Shown: positions 34,098-45,647, counted from the first letter of the stretch. The stretch is 64,000 nucleotides of DNA from Aphanomyces cochlioides (GCA_019828595.1 JAHQRK010000008.1:1426001-1490000), one strand, 5' to 3'. Numbers and translations are program-made. The notes: generated from the sequence alone by a model not told the origin.

Positions 34098-34298
34098 ATG
34101 GTGAAAGTTCTTCAGTTCGCGGCATGGACAGACGCCGACATGCTTCGTGAAGTCATGCGAATCCGACGATTACCACCGATCGCTGTCTATAGTCGATCAC
34201 CGAATGAGTTTCGGGTCGTATGTGCGAAATTTACGATGAGGGAGTTGCTCATGTCGGTACAGATGAGTCTTCAGCTCCAATCAAAGAATGTGCAATAG
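34098..34298 (+). CDS. Small hypothetical protein abutting the pogo element
   Basis: A 66-residue frame starting MVKVLQFAAWTDADM and ending 'LQSKNVQ'. Composition is protein-like ('LREVMRIRRLPPIAVYSRSP'). The A of the ATG belongs to the TA target duplication of the pogo-like element, so the ORF may be the 3' part of a gene cut by the insertion. No family recognised, and I could not find the 5' part left of 32264. Confidence 0.3.
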   Translation: MVKVLQFAAWTDADMLREVMRIRRLPPIAVYSRSPNEFRVVCAKFTMRELLMSVQMSLQLQSKNVQ

Positions 34299-34483
34299 CA
34301 AAATTAAAAAGTTTTTGAACTTTGTATAATAGCCAACTCCCCAACCCTAATTGCACTTTGTGTGGTAGCAAAATACGTCTATTTAAAAATGAAGGGATTA
34401 CAATTACAGAGGCTTCTATCAAGTGGGTGTGGTGCCTTATGGTTTGTCACAAGAGGGATGAATTGGGTACCAAAGTACGGCTT

Positions 34484-34567
34484 TGTACGCTGGCCGAGTG
34501 GTTTAGGCGACGGCGCTATTGTAGCAGAGGAGGGGAGGGGCCCGGGTTCGAGTCCCGGGCACGTACA
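34484..34567 (+). tRNA. tRNA-like gene (Ser/Leu type) or tRNA-derived SINE head
   Basis: The A box TGGCCGAGTGG (34491-34501) and B box GGTTCGAGTCC (34545-34555) match the RNA polymerase III consensus exactly. The D arm GCC...GGC is normal for Ser/Leu tRNAs and there is room for a long variable arm. The acceptor ends TGTACG and CGTACA pair (the inverted repeat extends to 9 bp, CTTTGTACG). The T stem is 7 bp (GCCCGGG/CCCGGGC) instead of 5, and the anticodon arm does not fold conventionally ('GCTATTGTAGC'). I therefore cannot assign an anticodon and suspect a pseudogene or SINE. Confidence 0.5.
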
Positions 34568-34654
34568 AAGTATTTTGGAAAAAATTATTTTAATTAAATA
34601 TTTGACCCATATCTATTATTAATAAAATGTTTTCACTGTATCAACCTTTATCAC

Positions 34655-34815
34655 CTAGATGTACTATATGTAGTACAAATGTACTATATGTAGTACAAAT
34701 GTACTACATGCATCTTAGCGTGCTGTACTATATGTAGTACAAATGTATTACATATATATATATAACTATATTTAGTACAAATGTATTACATATAGTACAG
34801 CACGCTAAGATGCAT
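34655..34815. repeat. 33 bp inverted repeat plus tandem TACTATATGTAGTACAAATG units
   Basis: The arms 34708-34740 and 34783-34815 are inverted repeats with one mismatch (ATGCATCTTAGCGTGCTGTA at the outer end). Left of them the unit GTACTATATGTAGTACAAAT is repeated in tandem from about 34661, with further copies inside. It lies about 105 bp upstream of the piggyBac-like coding start and may be part of that element's end or promoter. Confidence 0.65.
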
Positions 34816-34919
34816 GAGATAGTCGAAACGGTGCAACAAGGAAACCGCTTGGATGCTATAAAAATAGACCAAAGTGGCTCTTCAGCGCAGTTTCAACCTT
34901 GCGAATCGGCACACTAGTC

Positions 34920-36540
34920 ATGCCAAAACTCAACGTTGGAGATGGCGTCTCTGGTACATCATCGAAACTTCAAAATCAACAAGGCGTCGTTGAGAAAATC
35001 ATCAAGAATAGTCGTCATCACACTTATCAAGTCAAATTCGACAATGGTGATGTTCGTGAGGTAAGTTCCCGCGCCCTGGAGCTTGCTGTCGTCAGTACAA
35101 CGCCTCCAGTTCAGGGTCAATCCACTCCAACAATTCAATCGTGTGAAATTCGGCCTGACGGTCAATTATCCCTCTCACATACAGCACAGCCATCTTTTAG
35201 TGATCATGGGCAGACCCAATACAATCTAGATCTACCACAAAGCGCAAACGACTTATCTTACTCTGACTCGTCGAGCGAAGAAGACCTTGTTTGTAGTAGT
35301 GACGTCGATGAAACCACCGTGTCTGATGGTTTTGATTCAATTCGGTGCCACGATCGTGAGTGGATACGAAAGCAACAAGTTCTGGTTGACGGAGCCGAGA
35401 GGCAGTGGTCGAGAAAAACCAAAATCTTGTGGCCCAAGAATTTGCAACTCGGCGAGCCCACAATTCTTAAATACTTTATGCTTTTCTATCCCATGGCGTC
35501 AATGAAATCAATGCTTGGATTTACCAATGAAGTTTTGATCGATCGAAAGCACAAACGTTTAACTGAAGCAGAATTCTTGAAGTGGTTGGGTATTCGACTT
35601 GCCATGACGTTGGAACCTGTTCGGGGTGGTCTGAAGAGTTATTGGAACAATGATGCAGTGCCCGGTCGAGTGGAGCAACCAAAGTGCTTTGGTGAACGAT
35701 TTGATATGAAGAGGAATCGCTTTGAACAAATACAAAATGCAATTTATTTTACCGATCCAGGCTCTATTTCAGACGATCCTTGGTCTTTTATCCGTCCATT
35801 CCTTGATGCATTCAATCGTCGACGAGCAGAAGTCTTAAACCCTGGCGATTTGCTTGTTATTGACGAGTGTATGGTTGGTTGGAGTGGTGTGGAGCAAAGA
35901 TATCATCACAAAGGGATCCCGCACGCAACGAAGATACCCAGAAAGCCAGTGAGTTGTGGTGTTGAGTTGAAAGCTATCGTTGATGGGAACACTGGAATCG
36001 TTCTGGGTCTTGAAATAGTTGAGGGTGTCCAACGACAACGCCAAAAGCCATTTTGGTAGGAGTTTGGTGAAGGCACAGCTATAGTATTGAGACTCTCAGA
36101 GCGATTCAAAGGCACAGGTCGTACAATTGTTGCTGACAGTGCGTTTTCATCAGTGAAAACACTTGTGCAGCTTGAGCTTTTGTTTGGATTGAATTTCATG
36201 GGAAATGTCAAAACGGCAACTCGAGATTCGGCACATTTTTGGAGTTAATTCCATAAAGGACACATATTCCGGATAATATCCCTTGGAAAGACACTCAGTG
36301 TGACAAATGAGAGTCGGTGAAATTGTGTTGTTGTTTGTACGTTGCACAAGTAGACCCAACACATTCACCATGCTGACGGGCGATATCTCTCTGTCTTTTG
36401 TCCATGTTTTGAATGACTTAACGAAGCTAAACATCGCATCATTTGTCGCACAGACGCCATCAAGACAGCGCTTCGATTATGAGTGTACAATCTACGAGCA
36501 CACGATGACCATGACCAATTTACATGGACGAAACGAGTGA
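34920..36540 (+). pseudogene. PiggyBac-like (DDE_Tnp_1_7) transposase
   Basis: The real ATG is at 34920 (MPKLNVGDGVSG); the upstream in-frame TTG is not needed. The N-terminus resembles a small Tudor/chromo-like fold ('TYQVKFDNGDVREVSSRALEL'), followed by an acidic serine-rich linker. The core has 'LTEAEFLKWLGIRLAMTLEP', 'RFDMKRNRFEQIQNAIYFTD', 'NPGDLLVIDECMVGWSG' with a catalytic Asp, and 'PRKPVSCGVELKAIVDG'. A TAG at 36057 interrupts it; the same frame then resumes with 'GTGRTIVADSAFSSVKTL' (another catalytic Asp) to a stop near 36248. A further plausible part ('MRVGEIVLLFVRCTSRPN') continues in another frame to 36540. The copy is dead. Confidence 0.75.
36241..36321 (+). repeat. 81 bp segment exactly repeated in inverse at 42867-42947
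   Basis: The 81 bp beginning GGAGTTAATTCCATAAAGGA and ending at GAGTCGGTGAA occur without a difference, in opposite orientation, at 42867-42947. Here the segment sits in the 3' part of the piggyBac-like pseudogene, where the frame changes. Confidence 0.85.
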
Positions 36541-36923
36541 AAAGGAAATGCGTACGCTACAGACCAAAATCTAGGCTTCAAAGTTTGTCGAATAGGTGCT
36601 ATTGCCTTGAATATTGCATAAACCAGTCAAATTCTTTAATCACTAGGAACAGAATTAAGATATCTCGACCTTAAATCCATTTTGAGTTGAATCATTCGCC
36701 AATTGATTTAAAGCGCTTTGTTTTGGGTCTGCCTCTTTCTCTATCAAACCGTCATGAGAATCAATTAGGCAAGTATATACCGTTTTGTGAATTCGAGTTT
36801 CAGTGGTTTCTTTGTTTCGAAGTCATATTCAAGACTGCGTGGAAGTGAAGGTGTAACATTACGCGCGTAAAGCGCTTGCTGCACACCGACAGAATAATAG
36901 ACTGGGAATCCTATGACGAGGAG

Positions 36924-39025
36924 TTAAGAATCATACGTTTGCAGTTCATTACTAAAGTCAGCGAGTGTAGCAATTGCATGGATGCAAGGAATCAATGAGT
37001 TTTGCCATCGTCCACATGTACAAGAGAAATTGAACAAGTTCACCGTGTGAGTTCGTCGATGCAATAATCCTTTCTGGGATGCACGAAAGACAAGAAATTT
37101 GCGACTTGGAGCGTCATCAGCACTTAAACTATTTTCCATAACCTAAATATTCATGAGGAGTGTGTAAGCAGTGATTCTTACTGTGGTTTCTTTTGCGACT
37201 TCCTTTAGCTTATTATACTCCATCTGGACAGATTTAATGAGAGCTTGTGACGACTGACCTCTGTAAACATCCCGCATTTTTTTAAAACGGTCAAGTAACT
37301 TCACCATGTACATGTAGAACGCTGTCACGGGGTCGGATGCCCGAAGAAGGATACCGAGCCATGCGTTAGTCTGCTCAGATGCATTGGAGGTTTTTGTCCC
37401 AAATGTAGGATATCCGCTATTTACAATAGCATATTGGCACCAGCTTTCTCTGCCCGGTTTCAGATCATTCAAAAATTTCCAAGCCACGGGATGCGACTTC
37501 TGAAGATCTGTCATGGCATCCTGTGTCTCGATATCTGTGTTGGCGTCAGCCCCTATAGATTTTAATTCTATCTTCATCGTTTAGCTTCACTCGCATAGCC
37601 CGAATATTCAACACAATATGCCACATACAATATCGATGACCTGCATGAGGAAACACCGTTTTGACGGCAGATATTAGCCCTACAATTGTTGATCGCTACG
37701 TCTAATTAAAAATTTATGTTATACCTTTTTGCCGATCCGAAATGAATAGAACATTGTCAGGTAGCTGAAGACGACTGTGTCTCAAGCATGTTAAAAACCA
37801 CGTCCAATTGTCATAATTTTCCTTGTCGACAACAGCCATCGCTACAAGGAGATTGTAATTTGCCCCATCCTTCAGGGTTGCGGCTAGATAGACGCCAGAT
37901 CCAGCAAACAACCCTTTCATATGACACCCATCAAGTACAACTAGTGGCTTGCTGAACTGCGAACAATTGATGAAGCAGGCGAGTAAAAACAACGTAAATA
38001 TCTGCCTGACTGTGATTCAAAGTGAGAAGTGCTTTCTAATCCATGTAATTAAAGAATGTTAATAGAACGCAAGACTGACTTACGTGGATTTTCAAGTACT
38101 AGTTTATGCAGATACGACTCGAGGCTTGCAAATGCTGAACTGACAGTTCCCCAAATGATAGATTCCACCATACTTTTTACACGTGACTCGTTTGACGATG
38201 GCAATGTAATTCCAAACGACTTCAGCACAGCCTCCCAGACACGACTCGTTGACACAAGCTCCTCCCCGATGTCATGCCATTCAATTCGTTCGATAAACTC
38301 TATCACAGCTTGTGCAGCCTACGAAATTATTATGAATGAATCAAAGACAGGACGTGGTTGTACAATATCTGTTGTAAGGGTCCTATTTCGCTGGTGTTTA
38401 ATTTTTTCATGTTGATGAGAGCCTTCGTCATCAGGTGTAAACATAGTCGAACTGGGCTCATCGGCACTTATCATTGCGATCATGTCATCGATGTCACCAA
38501 CTCTACAGTTCTCTTGCTGTATAGCCAATTGCCGTCTTTTTTGTGAAATGTGAAGCTCGTGGCAATGAGATAGGATAACTTTAGTAATGCGAATCTATAA
38601 TATGATAATGAGTTGAATAGGACGACTAATATTCATACCTTTCCTGACTTATGCTTGCATGCAGTAACTTTAAAGTTACAAGCCTCATGGGACTTACATA
38701 GCCATGTTTTATGATGTCCATTGCCTTGACATTTCAAGTCGAATCCTGCTTGCAAAGCAAATCGTCGCATATGGAGCCAAGCTTGGTCCCAACCAGAGAA
38801 GTACTCGTTGTCCACAACAATGCCATGCTGATACGCGGATTGTATAAGCTCTTCAGAGCAATATTGCTCATCGGGCTGAAACGTAGACTGAGCTGAAGCT
38901 TGAGCTTCTTTCTCAATGATGCTTGCAATGTTCATTTGAAACCGCGGCTTAACGAGTGAAAGCGCACTGCGAAGAGACATATTGCAATAGTTAGATGCAG
39001 AGGTGACTCTGCTTTGACTGGACAT
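36924..39025 (-). CDS. MULE (Mutator-like) transposase, multi-exon
   Basis: Exons from ATG at 39025: 38639-39025 (N-terminal DNA-binding region, 'WLHMRRFALQAGFDLKCQG', 'WLCKSHEACNFKVTACKHK'), 38364-38594, 38084-38318 ('SSAFASLESYLHKLVLENP'), about 38010-37727 with the MULE core 'PLVVLDGCHMKGLFAGSG' and 'NWTWFLTCLRH', about 37680-37590 ('GHRYCMWHIVLNIRAM'), about 37560-37180, and a last exon from 37144 with the SWIM finger 'CTCGRWQNSLIPCIHAIA'. Most introns are 40-50 nt, GT-AG and in phase. One junction near 37580 needs a frame change that I could not resolve. It could be an active MULE gene or a domesticated FAR1-like factor; I did not find its terminal repeats. Confidence 0.7.
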
Positions 39026-39721
39026 TCATATTTAACTGAAAGCTATCTAAATAAGGTCGTGAATGAATGCATAGTCCTTTGTCCTCTTGTGCTTGTGTCG
39101 ATGCACTTTCAATGTGAGAACATTGAAAAGCCGGGCAGCAGATACCCGTCGAGTCCGGTTTATTATCGAAATATGCTTTGCACCTGAAACGTAGTCACTT
39201 CCATTGTATTATAGACTTAAATGTGTCTTGCATCTAATCCCCATCATTTGGATTTGGTAGATTGAGGCGAATTTGTGTTCTGTGTACAGATATCTTACGT
39301 CCAAGCACCGGTCAAAAGACAAGTAGGTCGTTGTTGTTGTCGAAAACTAAAGCGACTTCACATGCTCACGCACATCGGAGATCAAACTGAGGTTACATCA
39401 GGTAGTTTTGTGATAATTCTATTCAATGTACGCGGCTCATAGCGTCGAACAAATCAACAGTATATGTGGTGCACTTTGCAATCAATTATTACGATTTAGA
39501 ACTAAGTATGAGAGGCCTAAACATAATGTTAATGCGTCTGTGGTCAAACTCGACTGGCCATGTTGTCAACGTGGACTCCATGTTGTCGTGCACTCTGTGT
39601 TGTTGACACTGGGCACTGCAGAATTTTAGCCAATCGTGTAGTGGTGTGACAGTGAGTGTGATGTTTCACCGGAACTGCCATGATTCGAAAAGGTTGATTT
39701 AAATAGAATTTAATTCTATTA

Positions 39722-41417
39722 CTACTCCGGTCCATTAAACTCGCTACACTGTTTACACTTGATTAAAGTATACTTTCACAAAATGATTTATCTTGATTTT
39801 TGTATGGGATTTTAGAAACGCATAAGCTGTTGAGAAAATATAATCATTCATTTCTATTTTATTACAGACGTGGGAATTAAGGTGCTGAATGGCACGCGCG
39901 TAGGCTGATGGAGAGCACTGAACATTGAAGGAATATAGATCTTCCACAACAATGTCTTTCTTCATATGAGGCAACTTGTAATTGTTGCAACCAGAAATCT
40001 CCATTGAGCTTTCCATCACCTTTTGCAAAGTGAGAAAAGACTTAGCCAGTGTAGACACTGGTAACTCACAAAACGAATCCTGTACAGCAACAATGAGCTC
40101 GTCAATTGTACGAGAGCTCATTTGTTGCTGACGGCTTTGAATAGCATTAAATATTCCTAAATCTAACACATTGAAATCTGGACTATGAGCTGGCTGATTT
40201 TCTACGCTAAGCTGAGTAAAACCTTCTCGATGTAAGCGCTCCGACGTCACGCAGCTATGAGGGCCTGTATAATCTTGCTGAATCACGACGCCACGCTGGA
40301 GGATAGATTTTTGCTGCTACGGGCAGCAGGCACATAGGATACAAAGGGCCATATGCCCAACTTCCCGTCAAACAGTACCCGCCGTTGATGGTCGTACTGC
40401 GGACGTGTGTCAGCGGCCAAAAACATCACTTTCGTGATGAATTTCGTAGACTTGGCGGCTCTCAAAGCCAACTCTTCGTCGTCGTAGACATAGACATTTC
40501 TCTTAACCTGAGTTACAAAGAACCACTTCTCGTCGACATGTACCCTATTGTACATGTTGTCAAAGAAGTGGTTTCCTCGTAACCCAGGTCGGAGAAGTCC
40601 ATGAGCAAATCGAAGCCGCTTCTTCTTGTTTTCTTCGGTAAGGGGTGGCTTCAGTCGACTTGAGCGGGATTTGAGTCTTCTCTCTTCCTTCATGTGACGC
40701 AGAATAGTTGTCTTCGGAAGTCCAATGCAAGCGGCAAGCGTTCGGAGGGTTTGGCGGTCTTCGTGCTTCACTGCCTTGATCGTTTCTTCAATCGTTTCTG
40801 GCGTTCGCATTCGTGGCTTACCAGAGTTTCCTAAATTAAGTAACCTCTTAAATTTTATACTTGTAAAATTTGATGTAAATTGTAAAAAAATATAAAATTT
40901 GACAGTACTTGTCGCCGCGCATGATAGAGCGCTTGGCGCGAGCCCAGAGACGGGATATGGTCGTTCGATGGTACTTGAACTGCTCAGCGACCTTTGACAC
41001 TGCTCCATAGAGAAGCTTGCCGTCAACCATGGCTCTCAGGAGCAATTCGTAGGCTCCACGGCGCTCATCCATCGAGAGCTCTCTGTGAGCTCGTGCATGG
41101 CTTGAGGCCATTGTAATCGAGTCGAGACTAGTTTGAGCCATTGAGAAGATGTTGGCGGTGGTGTTGGCTTGCTTTGATGGTTTGAAAAGAAAGAATGGAT
41201 TCGTAGCGAAAGTTGATTACTCTTAGCTATCCAGTGTCGCGTGTTTGGCGGCTCATAACTCGTGATTGAATGTGAGTTTGCGCGCGCGCAAAGTAGAGCC
41301 AATCAAAGCTGAGAACTTGTACTATCTAATGAGCCAATTGGAAACCTCAAACGAGATCTATTAGAAAAATCCCGCCAATCGAAACACAACCGTAGCAAGT
41401 TTATTGGACCGGAGTAG
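39722..41417 (-). mobile_element. Plant-type mariner element (1696 bp)
   Basis: The ends CTACTCCGGTCCATTAAACT and the complement of 41392-41417 agree over about 26 bp with two differences. TA flanks both ends (39720-39721, 41418-41419). It encodes one transposase gene on the minus strand, internally deleted. Its termini are related to the MITE at 30892 and the composite at 922. Confidence 0.85.
39753..41141 (-). pseudogene. Plant-type mariner (DD39D-like) transposase, internally deleted
   Basis: ATG at 41141 begins a helix-turn-helix segment ('RGAYELLLRAMVDGKLLYG', 'KYHRTTISRLWARAKRS'). After an intron of unresolved phase comes 'MRTPETIEETIKAVKH', 'ACIGLPKTTILRHMKE', the first catalytic block 'VHVDEKWFFVTQVKR', 'VYVYDDEELALRA' and 'FITKVMFLAADTRPQYD'. 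Past 'AARSSKN' about 60 residues are absent and the frame changes at about 40290, resuming with the second block 'VIQQDYTGPHS' and the third 'SPDFNVLDLGIFNAIQ'. The block order is that of the plant-type mariners. The deletion removes part of the catalytic core, so this copy cannot encode an active enzyme. Confidence 0.8.
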
Positions 41418-41419
41418 TA

Positions 41420-43858
41420 CAGTTGAATTGACTCTATATCGTTGATTTAGAATTTTTGACATCACAATGATAAGATTTCATAGAATTTAAACGTTGATTG
41501 CAAGCAAGTTTAGATACAACAAATTTGGGGTGCTTTGTGGGGTCTGAAGATGCTGCGTTGACATTACATTTCTCGTCCACGAAAGAAATATATAACAGCC
41601 TTTACGTTACATTTCTGTTCCACAAAAGAAATACAAGCCTGTAAGGCTCCATGAGCACCAGCAAAGCAAAACGATCAGACTAAGCAAAATGACCGAAGCG
41701 TGAAATTTCTGCTGCATACGCCACAGCATCCAGAATCTCAACAAACAAGTCATTTCAGGCCGGCCTGAGTACGCACTCATCATCAACCATTATCAACTGA
41801 TAACGCTGCTCGTCCACAAACACGGCAGTGTGCAACGCATTAACGAAACACTTTAAGCTAACTTGGAACAAACTATCAATCGTGAATTTGCAAAAACCAT
41901 CACCGATATCACCAAGCTTCATGTGCAAAGGTTGAAGAGTGGTTCGACAGAATTCGGTAACAGTTCATAATGTCTGTGTCGATCGCAGCGGACATCGACT
42001 AAAGTCCCATCCCAAAGATAGTCCCTTTCCAAAAATCATACGTTCATTGCCCTTTCTATAGGACAGGCCGGCAGAACGACCAAAACCGTTAACAATGCTG
42101 TCATATCCCTTGTGATTGTCCTGCTACATGTCGCGGAGATCCCTGGGCCCACATCTCATGCAACATCATGACTTCTATTGCATTGCGCAATAAACAAGAG
42201 CAGCAAGGTCCAGTCCAGCGAGACAATCAGATGTGGAATAAATATAGAATGTAGCCTAGTAACTCTTTCAGGAAAACCTAGGAGATGCGACCTAGTCTGG
42301 TCAAGCCCACACCAAAAATACATCCAGACATGTTGAACGAAAGTACTCAAGCCTTCACCTTGCGATCGCCCACGTTATAATATCATGAAGAGAACAAACG
42401 TGTGAAAAGCGACGCGAATGATGATACCTGGGAGAAGGCACTCAAAAGCAGACAACCGCCACATAAGCCCAAGTGTCAACACACTCCACAAGAATCTGCA
42501 CGCAAACGGGAGTATTCGGTGGTTGATCTTAAACAATGATAATACGCATGCCTGCTGATACTCTGCAGAACGAAGTCGAAAAGATGGCTTTGCAAATGAT
42601 ATGCAAACCAGTCGATCGATATCACAAATCAAACATGACCTTTAAAATGAAATATCGCTTTTTATATTATTCCACTCCTAATAGTCTATTTTCGCCAAAT
42701 GGTATCACTTTTCCCACTTTTCAGTATGCATCACCACAATTATGTATGCAACATTTATGAATGTGTTTCTTTTGAGAGGTTTTTCTATTTCATTTGAAAT
42801 ATTTGAGTACAATGATATTTACACTATTTAATTCCTCGTATGTTCTACAAATAGTGTATGTTGAAATTCACCGACTCTCATTTGTCACACTGAGTGTCTT
42901 TCCAAGGGATATTATCCGGAATATGTGTCCTTTATGGAATTAACTCCACATTTTTGTATTTTACAAGCATTTGATTGAAACCAGCAATCAGTCATGCAAA
43001 TGGACATCCAGCCATTGTGAAATACCTCGAAGCCAAGAGAAAGGAGCCAAGCACAAGCAAAGCGATTCAAGACGGCAATAAACTCGCATGCACGGCATTC
43101 CAGCTTGGATCTGGCTGACTTTGCTGCCAGCAACTCAAGCGCTGACTGCGTCCAGACCACCGGACAAAGTTGCAGCGGCTCGACCACAGCACTCTCTCCC
43201 TCTGCTGTCATGGCTTTCTCCTGCCGTTCTATCCTCCTTCGCTGGGTGCATCTGCCTGACCATTCTTGCCTGCAGTGCAAACTGCTCTGTGATATCAACT
43301 GAAAAGCACATTCAATTCGATCAATACAAATTGCAAGTATTGTGCTTTCTACTCAAAATTTCCTCCGGCGATTGGTTGAATCAACCGCCGGCAAATCGCC
43401 GGACCTCCGAAATATAATGCAAATATCAATTTTAGAAGGTTATTTTGACCTTTGGTTGAAGTCTTGATCGGAATGGTACACGAAATCGACGAAGCTTCGT
43501 CGCTGCGCTGGCGAGGCCAGAGGCCTCTCCACTTGTTGTACGCTCAACGTGAGGAGCACTGAATAACATGGAATTCTCTTCGAGGTGGGGTCGTTGTGGA
43601 AGGTTGTTCAGAGTCATAGAGACGACGTGAGATTTGCAGGTTTTCTCTCACAAACTTAGGTCAGTTTTCAGCCAATCAATTGATAGTAAAATTATTTTTA
43701 GCCAATCATTTTGTCCGGATGAATTCCAGGCGATTGGAAATATCGCCTGAAATTGGCAAATTTGGACGGAAATCACAATATAAACAAGAAGAAAAAATAC
43801 ACTTTTTGGAAAAAATAGCACTGTAACCCCCTAATTTTCAATATATGAGAGCATCCCC
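41420..43858. other. About 2.4 kb without an intact gene
   Basis: Contains the 81 bp inverted copy of the piggyBac-like segment (42867-42947) in a minus-strand frame (42912-43298) that may be a second piggyBac-like remnant. Near 41560-41630 a 28 bp stretch around 'ACATTTCTCGTCCACGAAAG' recurs in tandem with changes. Otherwise only short frames. Confidence 0.4.
42867..42947 (-). repeat. 81 bp inverse copy of 36241-36321
   Basis: An exact reverse complement of the segment in the piggyBac-like pseudogene 6.5 kb upstream. The minus-strand reading of both copies shares 'VNSIKDTYSG' followed by the same stop codon, so the two loci share a common, already broken source. Confidence 0.85.
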
Positions 43859-44278
43859 AACGGTAATTTTTTATTTCTATTTCTAATCGAAGTTACGGAT
43901 AATATATAGCAATTCATTGTATTATCCGAAATATTTACGGAAAAAGTGGCTACAGTGGGCGACAGGAAAAGTGGCCCCGTTGCAAGTGGACAAGTTTTTT
44001 CATTTTATTACACTACAAGTTGTGAAGGAATTTTATTTTATTTTAGCCAATGAGTGACATTCTTGCATACGACAAGCAACATGACATGTTGACAGTTTAA
44101 ATGACACAAAGCCGAGGACGAGTGAGGGAGTGTATGCTGACGACGAAATATGCTTATCTAAATCTATTCACTTTTCTCTTGATTAAATTATACATTTCTC
44201 CCATCCTCTGACATGTCAATGAGCTTTTGACACCATTCGTTAACTCAAATTGCCCGCCAAATCATACATGCCTGATGA

Positions 44279-44336
44279 CCATTCGTGTACATATTGGTGC
44301 ACATTTCCCACTCAGCTCCAATATGTACACGAATGG
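44279..44336. repeat. Perfect hairpin, 19 bp arms
   Basis: CCATTCGTGTACATATTGG (44279-44297) and its exact complement (44318-44336) are separated by 20 nt. It lies at the 5' end of the pogo-like gene in element 2. It may be a fold-back insertion that damaged the N-terminal coding region or a regulatory structure. Confidence 0.75.
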
Positions 44337-45508
44337 CGATCGGAAGCAACTGCTGCAAGAATTCGAGACAGTATCAATGAGTTCCAAGCAGTTTGCAAAG
44401 GCGAAAAACGTGGCGTGGACAACTTGGCGTAGAACAGGGAAGCAATAATCAACACAAATAGAGGAATGAAGCATGCTACGCTTGGTGGACAAGGTGGGAA
44501 AGAGATAATTCCTTTCGCTGACTCACTTCTTGCATACATGAACAAAATGTGAGACTCGGAGAAGCACTTAACGCATGCTCACATGATCAATTTTATGAAG
44601 CTCAATCCCTTGGAGTGGCTGAAGAGATACCTTAATGACAAGAAAAACGAGTCAACAGCTTATCGAAGCTTATTTAGACTATGCCAGCGCTTCTCGGAAC
44701 GACATGGTTTCTCTCAGCGTGTGCCATGTTACACTAAAATGCCCTCTCAAGACTTGGAGGCGACCAGAATATCTTTCGCAAAACGTTTTTGGGCCACGTA
44801 CAATGATTTATCAGCAGGAATGATTATCAATGTCGACGAGACCGCTGTGCATTACGACATGCCACCAATGAAGACTCTGGCCAAGGTTGGTGGTTCGTCG
44901 AAGGTTGATTCGTCCGAAAAGCACTCGGATAGACTCACGGCTATCCTATCTGTTCGATCAAATGGTGTGTCAATGATTCAATTTTGTTTAACATGAATAT
45001 TGTAGGAGAGAAACTTCCGATTCTTTTTATTGTAAAGGGTACTCCAGGTGGACTGATTGAGCGTCAAGAGGTTCCAACGTTTCCACGAGGGCATGTCTAC
45101 GTCGTCCAGGAGAATGCCTGGATGGATTCTCGAGTTTGGGAGAAATATCTCCGCGAATTGCAACTGTACGAGATCACTGGGCCATCAGTGATACTCGTTG
45201 ACAACCTAGAGTGTCACGTCAGCGATGAGACAGTGGACATCGTTGCGTCGGAGCTTTTTTGTGCGCTTAAGGCATTGCCCAAGAATTGTACCAGTGCTAT
45301 ACAACCACTGGATGTTGGCGTCATGGGTCCACTCAAACGTAGACTATGCTACATGTGGCTATTTGAGAAGCCAGTATTCACTGCAGCAGACAAGAGAATG
45401 GCGATGATAAAACGAACAATCAAGGCATGGGAAGAAATGTCAAGCGATACGATACGAAGTTCTTTTTGCAAGGCAATCCCCAAGTCACTTGGCAATGAGT
45501 CTCACTAG
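44337..45508 (+). pseudogene. Pogo/Tigger-like transposase with one intron
   Basis: The N-terminal HTH region is open in pieces ('LLQEFETVSMSSKQFAKAK'), with a frame change near 44443 and a TGA at 44550-44552 in 'NKM*DSEKHL'. The core is open from 44553: 'RLCQRFSERHGFSQRVP' and 'GMIINVDETAVHYDMPPMK' (first Asp). An intron at 44965-45005 (GTGTGT...TAG, 41 nt) joins '...VRSNG' to 'EKLPILFIVKG' in frame. Then come 'PSVILVDNLECHVS' (second Asp) and 'SAIQPLDVGVMGPLKRR' (third Asp), to a stop at 45508. The DDE_1 catalytic triad is intact, but the N-terminal DNA-binding part is broken. Confidence 0.75.
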
Positions 45509-45647
45509 CATTTATAACTCATTTCAATACATGTACTTTCTTGCATTGAACACTTGTGCACTGTATATATAATGCAAAAATGAACATGACTCATATAATA
45601 CAACGGCACTTTTTACTTTTGGAATTTTTGGAAAAAGACATGCCACT

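Noticed and set aside
34484..34567. Assignment of a specific tRNA isoacceptor
   Set aside because: The anticodon arm does not fold in standard positions, so any anticodon would be a guess.
34655..34815. CRISPR-like array
   Set aside because: The repeats are palindromic, adjacent and lack unique spacers; the genome is eukaryotic.
34899..34919. An N-terminal extension of the piggyBac-like gene
   Set aside because: The first codon there is TTG; ATG at 34920 is the better start.
42912..43298. A 128-codon minus-strand ORF as a gene
   Set aside because: Its only recognisable part is the 81 bp segment shared with the piggyBac-like pseudogene; the rest has no identity.
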